64,000 nucleotides of DNA, from contig NZ_JBIYSM020000007.1 in assembly GCF_044759095.2 (NCBI RefSeq), positions 1-64,000 on the forward strand. Direction: 5' to 3'. A program made the translations under genes and the position numbers. Below the pieces are notes generated by a model. The model did no database searches. It worked only from the letters and a program-made list of their open reading frames with translations, and was not told the origin of the DNA. Of this stretch, positions 16,423 to 23,995 are shown piece after piece (positions within the stretch are counted from its first letter, which is position 1; each line of letters starts with the position of its first letter). This DNA is from JBIYSM02 sp044759095 (GTDB lineage: Bacteria; Bacillota; Bacilli; Brevibacillales; Brevibacillaceae).

Positions 16423-16446
16423 CGCCTGCCTATCATCAGGCAGGCG
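16423..16446 (-). terminator. Terminator after the HD-GYP gene
   Basis: A 9-bp perfect stem CGCCTGCCT/AGGCAGGCG with a 6-base loop, followed on the minus strand by TATTTTTTC. The remaining 16300-16422 interval shows no gene. Confidence 0.85.
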
Positions 16447-16452
16447 GTTACT

Positions 16453-17523
16453 TTACCCAATCATCTTTTCTATCGTCAGGTGACGGTTGAATCGCAAATC
16501 CACGAACTCCGAATGACGGCGGACAAGAGGACGCATCGGCTCGTCCTTGTGGATCAGGATGATCTCGATTTCTTCCCCTGTGTTTAAACGAGCACGAGCA
16601 CCCACGTACAACATCGCGATGTAGTGGACGAACAGTGTGACAATCTCTATGTTAAGCCCGCCGTCGCAAGCCGCCTTCCACAGATATTGGGCCGCTTCAA
16701 ACGGCGACGTTCGAGACTTGTAGATGCGGTCGGAACAAATGGCGTCGAACATGTCGGCAACAGCAAGGATCTGGCATTCCAACGGGATTGTGGAGGCTGT
16801 TCGCTGTTGCGGATAACCCGAACCGTCCAACCTTTCATGATGCAGAAGCGCACACTCAGCCAAAAGGTGGCAGCCTTCTTCCATTTTCATAATCAGATTG
16901 TAGCCATGGACTGTGTGCAGTTTCATCACTTCGAACTCTTCGGCTGATAATTTTCCAGGCTTCATCAAAATGTCCTTCGGGACAAGCATTTTTCCCAGAT
17001 CATGCATAAAGCCGCCTATGCCGATTTGTAACACCTCTTCTTCGGGCTTTTTCATCAATCTGGCGATCAGCGAAGAAAGAATGCCGACGTTGATCGAATG
17101 ACGGTACGTGTAACTCTCCGAGCCCTCCAGAACGTAAAGCGAACGAAAGATGCCCACCTGTTTCAATACCTGATCGGCAATCGGATAAAACGCCTTGGAA
17201 AACTGCTCCAGAGGCGGGACGAAATCTTCCTGCACCTGTTGAAACAAGTGCTTTGTCCCTTCCATGGCTTTGATGTAACAGGCCAAAGTCTCCCTGTCAA
17301 GAGCTGATTCCTGCAACTGTGCGAAGATGGAAGCGGACTTGGCCTGATCGGGTTCCGTTCGTTCAGCAACCCTGACGTAAAAAACTTTTTGCCTGAGCAG
17401 TGTGTAAATGTGTGTGCTGGTCAACATCGTCCCTTGCGTTAAAAGCAATGTCCCGTTATGGGTAAAGACATCCTCCTCCAGCATTTGTCCCACCAGCGTG
17501 ATATCTGTTGTCGCGAGTGCCAT
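16453..17523 (-). CDS. HD-GYP domain phosphodiesterase, probable cyclic-di-GMP hydrolase
   Basis: 356 aa. The N-terminal 55 residues form the small module often found before HD-GYP domains (LEEDVFTHNGTLLLTQG). The HD-GYP core runs from about 135 to 300 with the metal ligands: His142 in YRHS, His174-Asp175 in MHDLGK, His203 in LHTVHG, His228-His229 and the GYP loop in HHERLDGSGYP. All catalytic signatures are intact, so it should be active; the preferred cyclic dinucleotide is assumed from the family. There is no membrane segment. A strong GAGGGGG site precedes the ATG. The transcript passes through a structured repeat ending in an intrinsic terminator 20 bases before this region, suggesting attenuation control. 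Confidence 0.88.
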   Translation of the reverse strand: MALATTDITLVGQMLEEDVFTHNGTLLLTQGTMLTSTHIYTLLRQKVFYVRVAERTEPDQAKSASIFAQLQESALDRETLACYIKAMEGTKHLFQQVQEDFVPPLEQFSKAFYPIADQVLKQVGIFRSLYVLEGSESYTYRHSINVGILSSLIARLMKKPEEEVLQIGIGGFMHDLGKMLVPKDILMKPGKLSAEEFEVMKLHTVHGYNLIMKMEEGCHLLAECALLHHERLDGSGYPQQRTASTIPLECQILAVADMFDAICSDRIYKSRTSPFEAAQYLWKAACDGGLNIEIVTLFVHYIAMLYVGARARLNTGEEIEIILIHKDEPMRPLVRRHSEFVDLRFNRHLTIEKMIG

Positions 17524-17543
17524 TCCTTGTCCCCCTCAGCCAA

Positions 17544-17670
17544 TAAAAAAAGCTTCGATTGAAGCCCTCTCGAAGAAGCTGGTTCTTCGTTAGAGGAAAC
17601 TTTTTATGCGTTCCGGAAAGTTTATTTCAGGACGCTTTCACACGGTGAAGCCCTTAAACTTTCCTACACG
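17544..17670 (-). ncRNA. Structured repeat, copy A: leader RNA ending in a terminator before the HD-GYP gene
   Basis: About 127 bp, roughly 80-85% identical by eye to 55395-55521. Read on the minus strand it has a long stem GGAAAGTTT/AAACTTTCC enclosing small hairpins, a second hairpin CCTCT...AGAGG with inner GAAGAA/TTCTTC, and last GCTTC-AATC-GAAGC followed by T7, an intrinsic terminator. A -10-like TATAAT lies upstream (17696-17701). It therefore looks like a leader that can stop transcription just before the HD-GYP ribosome site. No known riboswitch class was recognised. Confidence 0.55.
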
Positions 17671-17791
17671 ATAAGAAAAAAATACTATGATTTCCATTAT
17701 AGGTAATTCGTCATAGAGCAAAAAAAATCCTACTATTTCGACAAATATGTTGCAACTCTTTGTACAGGGTCATCTGTTGAGGGGTTCACAT

Positions 17792-18340
17792 ATGATGGTA
17801 AGGCTAACAGTTGGCTTGAGGCAAATGCTGCGGAGGTGTCCGGGGATCATGACGACGTTGTATATTACGCCAAAGGCGTGGCATCAAATAGAGCGAGCCG
17901 TACGAAAAAACCCTTTTGTGGAAACGGGCGGAATCCTGATGGGATATGCAATCAATGAGAACGACTGGTTGATTACCTATGCCAGTGAACCAGGGCCCAA
18001 AGCCATCCAAGCACCCCTCTCCGTCCGTTTTGATGACCAGTACCTTCGGAATCTGGCAAAACGCTTAAGCCGGAGGGGGCGCTGGAAATATATTGGCGAT
18101 TGGCACAGCCATACCGTCCGCCGCCTTACCCCCAGCCGCGCGGACCGAAACACCGTCTGGGAAAAGGCGACGAGCGCCAAGTATACCTCTTCTTCCCCGA
18201 TCATGCTGATCGCAGGTCTGGGCAAGCGAAACCAGGTACAGGCGCGTGGATTTATTCTGATCGGTTCGCTTCGGGAGGTGCAGCAGATTGTCCTTGCAGA
18301 GCGGCCAAGTCGTCGACGACACGGCGGAAAAGCCCCGTAG
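17792..18340 (+). CDS. JAB1/MPN (JAMM) domain metalloprotease-like protein
   Basis: 182 aa from the ATG at 17792 behind GAGGGG; an ATG at 17849 is an alternative. The complete JAMM zinc site is present: Glu44 in VETGG, then His105-x-His107, seven residues, Ser115, two residues, Asp118 (WHSHTVRRLTPSRAD). Such proteins cleave isopeptide bonds or process ubiquitin-like or sulfur-carrier proteins. No ubiquitin-like, E1- or E2-like gene is adjacent, so its substrate is unknown. The last 89 bp overlap the 3' end of the convergent penicillin-binding protein gene. The tail after residue 165 is strongly basic. Confidence 0.8.
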   Translation: MMVRLTVGLRQMLRRCPGIMTTLYITPKAWHQIERAVRKNPFVETGGILMGYAINENDWLITYASEPGPKAIQAPLSVRFDDQYLRNLAKRLSRRGRWKYIGDWHSHTVRRLTPSRADRNTVWEKATSAKYTSSSPIMLIAGLGKRNQVQARGFILIGSLREVQQIVLAERPSRRRHGGKAP

Positions 18341-20081
18341 CTCCATGACTAGTCCATACCGGCTGATTTTCCGCCACTACTGCAATGGCGTAGCGGGGGT
18401 TATCGGCCGGCGCGTAGCCGACAAACCAGTGATGATTGCGGGATTCTCCCGCTTTGCTCACTTGTGCGGTGCCGCTTTTGCCTGCCACCGGCCATGCCGC
18501 TCCCTGCAGAGCCTTGCCCGTACCCTCCTCCACCACTTTTTCAAGCAGGTGCTTGAGTTTCTTTGCCGTCACCTTGTCAATCCCCTCCTGAGGCAAGGAC
18601 TGCACAGGGAAATGGTGAAAGTTCAAACCGTTGCGGTAAGTGATATCGGAGACGAGACGTACCTGGCCGGGGCGTCCTTCCCTGAGAATGGTTGCCATCA
18701 TGTTGGCTGCCTGCAGCGGGGTAATCCTCACGTCGCGCTGGCCGATGGCGGTTTGGATCAACACTCCTTCATCATCGCGGGAATTTCCTGCGGCAAAAAT
18801 CGTTCCATTCTCTTCGCCTTCAATCTGCCGGAATTTCTCCAGTTTGTACAGATGGGGCGTCTCGTGGCTGATACGCACTCCTAAACCCAGTCGGTGCGCG
18901 TATTCTTCGATCGTATCTCCTCCTACCCGTTTGGCGATCTGGGCAAAAGCGATATTGCAGGAGTGAGCAAACGCTTCTTCCAACGTGATGGAACCGTGCC
19001 CTTCCTCTTTCCAGCAGGAAAATCCGTATTTCCCGTACTCCCCGTCACAATGGAACCGCTCGGTAGGAGAGACGAGGCCTTCACCCAGTGCTGCAGCCGC
19101 GACCACCGTCTTAAAGACGGATCCTGGAGGCATCTGTTTTACGGCATGGTTCTGCCACCCACCCTCGGCGATCCGCACCTGGGTCTGATCATATTGCGGC
19201 CGGCTGACCATCGCCAGCACGTCGCCCGACTTTACATCCAGCACGACGATTGCCCCTTCTTTCAGCTTCTGCTGGTCTGCTGTCTGTTCCAAACGCCGCT
19301 GAATCGATTTGTCCAACGTCGTCACCAGTGACAGCGGATAAAACTGATTCTCTTGCTGCGTATGGCGAATATCCAGTCCGCGCAGCGGATTGCCCATTCC
19401 ATCGACGAAATAGGACAAGGTAGACGGCTCTTCTCCCTGCAGAAAGCGATCAAAGCTGCGCTCCAGTCCGGAAGCCCCGACAGCGGTGTCCAGTGACATT
19501 TTTCCCTGCTCCAGCTCGTGGCGATAGAGCGATTTGATCAGACTGGGATTCTGATTGACGTAGCCGATCACCTGCTTGGCCACTTCGTCCTTTTGATACC
19601 GCTCCGTTACGGGAAGCGCGATGACCCCGGGAATGCCGAGCCGGTTAATCTGATCCGCCTGACGACTGGATAAAGCGATGATCGCCCCCTCTTCGTTCCG
19701 GAGAATGAACGGCCCCTTGTGGGCAGCAAACGGACCGGCGATCTGTTCTTCCGGCAAGCGAAGAATCCCGGCGATTTTTCGCAGATTGTCGGTACCTTCC
19801 ATCCCGCCGCGCGCTATCGGAAAGAGAATCAGCGCCTGCTGTTCTACGCCCGTAAACGCCTTCCCGTTCCGATCCAGGATGTCACCTCGCCCGCTGTGCA
19901 AAACGATACTCTGCTGCCGCTGCCTGACGGCATTTTTGATCAAGTCGATGCCGTGTTCGGAAAAATGGTGGGGGGATCCAAGCTGTATCCACCAGAGGCG
20001 CAAAAGCAATCCTCCCCAGATCAGGGTAAGCAGAAGCAGCAGCAAAAAGCTGCGCCGTTTCAACTGATGAGCAGGCTGCAT
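18252..20081 (-). CDS. Class B penicillin-binding protein (transpeptidase), PbpI-like by position
   Basis: 609 aa from the ATG at 20081 behind GGGAGG. A short cytoplasmic tail and one membrane helix (about 12-30) precede a dimerisation domain (RGDILDRNGKAF). The transpeptidase domain carries all three active-site motifs: Ser321-x-x-Lys324 (PGSVFK), Ser374-x-Asn376 (HSCNIAF) and Lys535-Ser-Gly (GKSGTAQ). It cross-links peptidoglycan. Position next to udk matches B. subtilis pbpI (yrrR), a SigF-dependent spore PBP, but equivalence is inferred. It follows udk on the same strand and overlaps the JAMM gene tail to tail. Confidence 0.88.
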   Translation of the reverse strand: MQPAHQLKRRSFLLLLLLTLIWGGLLLRLWWIQLGSPHHFSEHGIDLIKNAVRQRQQSIVLHSGRGDILDRNGKAFTGVEQQALILFPIARGGMEGTDNLRKIAGILRLPEEQIAGPFAAHKGPFILRNEEGAIIALSSRQADQINRLGIPGVIALPVTERYQKDEVAKQVIGYVNQNPSLIKSLYRHELEQGKMSLDTAVGASGLERSFDRFLQGEEPSTLSYFVDGMGNPLRGLDIRHTQQENQFYPLSLVTTLDKSIQRRLEQTADQQKLKEGAIVVLDVKSGDVLAMVSRPQYDQTQVRIAEGGWQNHAVKQMPPGSVFKTVVAAAALGEGLVSPTERFHCDGEYGKYGFSCWKEEGHGSITLEEAFAHSCNIAFAQIAKRVGGDTIEEYAHRLGLGVRISHETPHLYKLEKFRQIEGEENGTIFAAGNSRDDEGVLIQTAIGQRDVRITPLQAANMMATILREGRPGQVRLVSDITYRNGLNFHHFPVQSLPQEGIDKVTAKKLKHLLEKVVEEGTGKALQGAAWPVAGKSGTAQVSKAGESRNHHWFVGYAPADNPRYAIAVVAENQPVWTSHGATGLFRRVVDDLAALQGQSAAPPEANRSE

Positions 20082-20199
20082 GAACCAATCCCTCCCGGCC
20101 TTTTCTTCCAGTATTGCCGGAAAGAGACGTTGGACAAACCACCGGACGGAAACAAAAAAACACGCCACATGTGCGTGCGGCGTGTCAAACGGTTTTGGA

Positions 20200-20841
20200 T
20201 TAACGGTTGCTGAGCTGCTGTTTCTCCAGCAAGATATTGCGGATTTTGGTAGACAACAGGTCAAGGGCGACCCGGTTGTATCCTCCCTCAGGAACGATGA
20301 CGTCTGCGTATCGCTTCGTCGGCTCGATGAACTGCAGATGCATCGGGCGGACGACGGTCAAGTACTGGTTGACCACCGATTCCAGAGTGCGGCCGCGTTC
20401 TTCGATGTCGCGCCGAATGCGTCTCACGATCCTCACATCCGCATCGGTATCCACAAACACCTTGATGTCCATCAACTGGCGGATGCGCGGATCCTCGAGG
20501 ATGAGCATGCCCTCGAGAATGATCACATCCTTCGGTTCTATCAGCGTGGTTTCCTTTTTCCGGTTGTGCACCTTGAAGTCGTAAATCGGCTTTTGAATCG
20601 GTCTGCGTTGGAGGAGCTCCTGCAGATGAAACAACAGCAAGTCGTTATCAAACGCAAACGGGTGGTCGTAGTTGGTTAGCGCCCGCTCTTCCAGGCTGAG
20701 ATGGCTCTGGTCCTTGTAGTAGGAATCCTGTTCGATCATCGCGACACTCTCGTTTTGGAACTGACGGAACAGTTCCCTCGCAACAGTGGATTTGCCGGAT
20801 CCGCTGCCCCCGGCGACCCCAATCAAAACGGGGTGACCCAT
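20200..20841 (-). CDS. udk: Uridine kinase
   Basis: 213 aa from the ATG at 20841 with AAGGAG upstream; the longer frame adds 13 residues not found in the family. The P-loop GVAGGSGSGKST lies at the N-terminus, followed by EQDSYYKDQSHL and the NYDHPFAFD uridine-binding segment. It phosphorylates uridine and cytidine to the monophosphates in pyrimidine salvage, using GTP or ATP. It is flanked by trmR and the PBP gene, as in other Bacillales. Confidence 0.96.
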   Translation of the reverse strand: MGHPVLIGVAGGSGSGKSTVARELFRQFQNESVAMIEQDSYYKDQSHLSLEERALTNYDHPFAFDNDLLLFHLQELLQRRPIQKPIYDFKVHNRKKETTLIEPKDVIILEGMLILEDPRIRQLMDIKVFVDTDADVRIVRRIRRDIEERGRTLESVVNQYLTVVRPMHLQFIEPTKRYADVIVPEGGYNRVALDLLSTKIRNILLEKQQLSNR

Positions 20842-20893
20842 ACTCCATATCTCCTTCCTCATCATGCCCTTCACTGCCAAACACGGAAGCCGC

Positions 20894-21553
20894 TTACAGC
20901 GATGGGCAGGTTGCTTTGTTTTTTCGTTTCAGGCTGACCGCGATTCCGTCGCCTACCGGAATGATCGATGTGTCCAGTTCGGGATGCTCCATCAACCAGC
21001 CGTTCAGACGGTCCAGCTTGTCCACCAGCGGACGCTGCCGTTTGTTCGCCTGTTCCGGTGAAGCCACCATCCCGCGGAACAACACGTTGTCACAGATCAA
21101 CAAACCGTTTTCCTGCAAGAGCGGCAGGTACATATCAAGAAATGTACGATACTGCCCCTTGGCAGCATCGATAAACAAACAGTCGAACTGGTAGGTCCCA
21201 GGAAGACCCTGCGCCGCATCACCGGCAATCAGCTCGATACGATCGTCAAGACCCGCTTCGGCAAAATTGGAACGGGCTCGGACGATTCGGCTTTCATCCA
21301 GTTCCATGGTGACAATCTTCGCCTGCGGCGCTGCTTCCGCCAGCCAGATTGTAGAGTAACCGATCGCTGTGCCTACCTCCAAAATGGAGCGAGGCTGATG
21401 CAGCAGCAGAAGCGTTCGCAAGACTTTCGCCGTGGGCAGTTGGACAATCGGGATGCCCTCGGCTGCTGCTTCCTGCTCCAACCGGTGCAAGAGCGGAGAA
21501 CGCACAGGAATCAACCTGGAAATGTATTCGTCAATCAAAGGATTGGTTATCAT
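20894..21553 (-). CDS. trmR: tRNA 5-hydroxyuridine methyltransferase (YrrM/TrmR)
   Basis: 219 aa. Class I SAM-dependent O-methyltransferase fold: LEVGTAIGYSTIWLA (motif I), VTMELDESR (motif II), FIDAAKGQY and ICDNVLFRGMV. In B. subtilis TrmR converts ho5U34 to mo5U34 in wobble positions of tRNAs. Its place between mltG and udk matches that genome, which supports orthology over catechol-type methyltransferases with the same fold. Confidence 0.88.
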   Translation of the reverse strand: MITNPLIDEYISRLIPVRSPLLHRLEQEAAAEGIPIVQLPTAKVLRTLLLLHQPRSILEVGTAIGYSTIWLAEAAPQAKIVTMELDESRIVRARSNFAEAGLDDRIELIAGDAAQGLPGTYQFDCLFIDAAKGQYRTFLDMYLPLLQENGLLICDNVLFRGMVASPEQANKRQRPLVDKLDRLNGWLMEHPELDTSIIPVGDGIAVSLKRKNKATCPSL

Positions 21554-21624
21554 CTGTTCACCCCCGAAAAACCAATAACCGTCCCATTATAGCATAATCC
21601 TGCAAAGAAGACAGGCCGAACACG

Positions 21625-22728
21625 CTATTGTTTCTTCCGGCTCAGTGCATCCTTCGCCAGGTGTTCCTCCAACGTTTTTGAGAAGTAGTGCTCCGATGAG
21701 CCGTCCTTTTTGGTGACGTAAAAGAAATAATCATGCGTGGCTGGTTGAACCACGGCTGCAAGGGACGCTCTCCCCGGACTTGCGATCGGTCCCGGGGGCA
21801 GTCCCGGATGTACGTAGGTATTGTACGGATGATTGATTTTCAAATCGTCATAGGTGATGCGGTCGCGCTGTTTGCCCAAGATAAACTGAACCGTGGCGTC
21901 CGCTTGCAGCAGCCACCCTTCACGCAGGCGGTTGAAATAGACCCCGGCAACAATCGGGCGCTCCTTGTCGACAACCACTTCCCTTTCCACGATGGATGCG
22001 AGGTTGACGGCATCATCCAGGCTCATGTTGCGCTGCTTCAGCTTCGCTGTCCAATCCGGCTTAAGCTCTTTTTGGAATTGGGCGAGCATCTTGGCAATAA
22101 TTTCGTGCTCGGTAGCTCCCTTTTCCACCTCATACGTCTCCGGGAACAAGTATCCCTCTAACCGGTATTTACGCCCTTTCTTTTGCGGAATAGACGCGAC
22201 GAACGGGAATTCCGGAAAGGAGCCGCTGTTCACTTCCTGCAAAAACTTCTGCTTGTTGACGAGACCTTTTTTTTCCAAGGCCGATGCAATCTGCTCCACG
22301 TTCCACCCTTCCGGGACCGTAAAGCGAACGGTATTGACCACAGTGTCTCCAGCCACCATGCTTTGCAGCAGCTGGTCGACAGGTTGTCCCGTCTGGAACT
22401 GGTAATCCCCCGCCTGCAGACGGCTGCCGATGCCTTTCAGCTTCACATAGTAGGCAAACAGCGTCGCGTCCCTGATCAATCCCTGTTCTTCCAGCAGCTC
22501 GCCGATTTCCTTGACGGACGAGCCCTTCGGTATGGTGACGTTTTTCATGACAGGCTGTCCAACCGGATTCACTGGCTGTAAGCCTTGATATACGTAATAA
22601 GCAGCGCCGCCTGCCGCCAGTACCAGAAAGCACGCGATGGCAGCAAGGACGCGGATCCATCTTTGCCTCCCATTCCCGTTGCCCGGCCGGTCTGCATATG
22701 TTTCTCCTTTTGTTTGAAGCAGTTTCAC
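21625..22728 (-). CDS. mltG: Endolytic murein transglycosylase MltG (YrrL)
   Basis: 367 aa from a GTG at 22728 behind GGAGGGAG; the longer open frame has no site. A basic cytoplasmic tail and a membrane helix (about 28-50) precede a LysM-like segment (KNVTIPKGSSVKEIGELL) and the YceG catalytic domain with LEGYLFPETYEV, ASIVEREV (catalytic Glu) and the HPYNTYVHPGLPPGPI signature. It cuts nascent glycan strands at the membrane and sets chain length. It sits in the conserved yrz/yrr cluster before trmR and udk. Confidence 0.93.
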   Translation of the reverse strand: MKLLQTKGETYADRPGNGNGRQRWIRVLAAIACFLVLAAGGAAYYVYQGLQPVNPVGQPVMKNVTIPKGSSVKEIGELLEEQGLIRDATLFAYYVKLKGIGSRLQAGDYQFQTGQPVDQLLQSMVAGDTVVNTVRFTVPEGWNVEQIASALEKKGLVNKQKFLQEVNSGSFPEFPFVASIPQKKGRKYRLEGYLFPETYEVEKGATEHEIIAKMLAQFQKELKPDWTAKLKQRNMSLDDAVNLASIVEREVVVDKERPIVAGVYFNRLREGWLLQADATVQFILGKQRDRITYDDLKINHPYNTYVHPGLPPGPIASPGRASLAAVVQPATHDYFFYVTKKDGSSEHYFSKTLEEHLAKDALSRKKQ

Positions 22729-22818
22729 GTTAGTCTCCCTCCCTGCATCCTTTCCATTATACCGAAGGGACATACGGCTGTCACGATGGCGCGCAGCTTC
22801 TGACAACGATTGGAAAGA

Positions 22819-22854
22819 AAAAAGCTTTCTTCCGTTTCCAGAAGAAAGCTTTTT
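22819..22854 (-). terminator. Terminator after the DUF1292 gene
   Basis: A 14-bp stem AAAAAGCTTTCTTC/GAAGAAAGCTTTTT lies between yrzB and mltG and could separate the two transcription units. Confidence 0.85.
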
Positions 22855-22867
22855 CCCCGTCATCCAG

Positions 22868-23161
22868 TTAGATGCTGTCGTCCTTTTCCAAGTCGGCGAT
22901 CAACGTCTCAAAGGTAGCCTCGACCTGCTCCCATTCCTCGTCATCCTCGATGGGCTGCAGCATGTCTGTGCCATCGTAGCGAAGGAAGTGAACTTCGTAC
23001 TCCTCTTCGTCCTCCTGGTCGACCGGAACCAGCACCAGGTAGGAACGGTCTTCGATGTCAAAAATGTACATGATCCGGAAATCGCGCGGGTTGTCCTCGC
23101 CTTCTTCCGTCAGGGATATCACGTCGCCTACTTCAAACTCTTCGATCATCTCTTCACTCAT
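22868..23161 (-). CDS. yrzB: DUF1292 family protein (YrzB)
   Basis: 97 aa, very acidic. The DUF1292 core is FEVGDVISLTEEGE, FRIMYIFDIEDRSYLVLVP and EVHFLRYDG, with an acidic tail. Function is unknown in all Bacillales. It lies 6 bp after ruvX and is co-transcribed with ireB and ruvX, the standard arrangement. Confidence 0.92.
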   Translation of the reverse strand: MSEEMIEEFEVGDVISLTEEGEDNPRDFRIMYIFDIEDRSYLVLVPVDQEDEEEYEVHFLRYDGTDMLQPIEDDEEWEQVEATFETLIADLEKDDSI

Positions 23162-23167
23162 GAATGG

Positions 23168-23584
23168 TCACCTCGATTTGGCGTCCAGATAACCCTGCAG
23201 GATTAATACGGCCGCCATTTTATCTATTACTTTTTTCCGCTTTTGCCGGCTGACATCAGCGGCAATCAACATCCGCTCGGCAGCCATTGTCGTCAGGCGT
23301 TCATCCCAGAGATGAACGGGAAGCGACGTTCGCTCGGCCAGCAGGGAGGCAAAGGCCTGACAGCTTTCCCCCCGCGGTCCGATCGTTCCGTTCATGTTTT
23401 TCGGCAAACCGACGACAATTTCGTTCACCTGAAACTGGGAAATCAATTGTTGCAATCGAGCGATATCCTTTTCCTTCGACTCCCGTCGGATCGTCTCGAC
23501 CCCCTGTGCCGTCCAGCCCATCTCGTCGCTCACTGCTACCCCGATGGTTTTATCGCCGACATCCAAACCAAGAATTCGTTTCAT
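23168..23584 (-). CDS. ruvX: Putative Holliday junction resolvase / pre-16S rRNA nuclease (YqgF, YrrK)
   Basis: 138 aa. RNase H-like fold with ILGLDVGDKTIGVAVSDE at the N-terminus, VVGLPKNMNGTIGPR, and the terminal LWDERLTTMAAE and KMAAVLILQGYLD motifs. Known roles are 5' maturation of 16S rRNA and possible junction resolution. Its place between ireB and yrzB is conserved in Firmicutes. Confidence 0.94.
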   Translation of the reverse strand: MKRILGLDVGDKTIGVAVSDEMGWTAQGVETIRRESKEKDIARLQQLISQFQVNEIVVGLPKNMNGTIGPRGESCQAFASLLAERTSLPVHLWDERLTTMAAERMLIAADVSRQKRKKVIDKMAAVLILQGYLDAKSR

Positions 23585-23599
23585 CTGTACTCCCGTTGT

Positions 23600-23863
23600 C
23601 TACGAACGCTGTTCGTTCAAGTATACCTTAACCAGCTCTTCGATGATTTTGTCGCGCTCAATTTTTCCAATTAGACTACGCGCGTTGTTGTGCCGCGGGA
23701 TAAATGCCGGATCGCCGGAGAGCAGATATCCGACGATTTGCGTGATCGGATTGTACCCCTTTTCCTGGAGGGCTTCATACACTTCCGTCAACGTCTCCCG
23801 AACTTCCACCGCACTCGTTTCCTTGGGTACCGTGTACTTCATGGTATTGTCCAAAGAACTCAC
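23600..23863 (-). CDS. ireB: IreB family regulatory phosphoprotein (YrzL)
   Basis: 87 aa from a GTG at 23863 that follows GAGGTG, giving the family start SSLDNTMKY. The core YEALQEKGYNPITQIVGYLLSGDPAFIPRHNNAR is typical. In Enterococcus, IreB is phosphorylated by the PASTA kinase IreK and tunes cephalosporin tolerance. Conserved order alaS-ireB-ruvX is kept. Confidence 0.93.
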   Translation of the reverse strand: MSSLDNTMKYTVPKETSAVEVRETLTEVYEALQEKGYNPITQIVGYLLSGDPAFIPRHNNARSLIGKIERDKIIEELVKVYLNEQRS

Positions 23864-23995
23864 GATCAACACCTCACATTCCGATTAAGAGCAATCCCCT
23901 CTCTTGAGATGGTTCTGCTACCATGTGTATTCGCCTTGCACGAAGTCGAATCCTTGTTTGTTCGCTATTTTTCGTACGGCTTGTGCAGGAGCCTT

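Noticed and set aside
17544..17670. Known c-di-GMP riboswitch controlling the HD-GYP gene
   Set aside because: Neither GEMM-I nor GEMM-II core sequences are present, and the same element precedes secD, so no ligand is assigned.
18252..18340. Misannotated end of either the JAMM gene or the PBP gene because of their overlap
   Set aside because: Both frames carry complete motifs and clear stops, and convergent 3' overlaps are common enough to accept.
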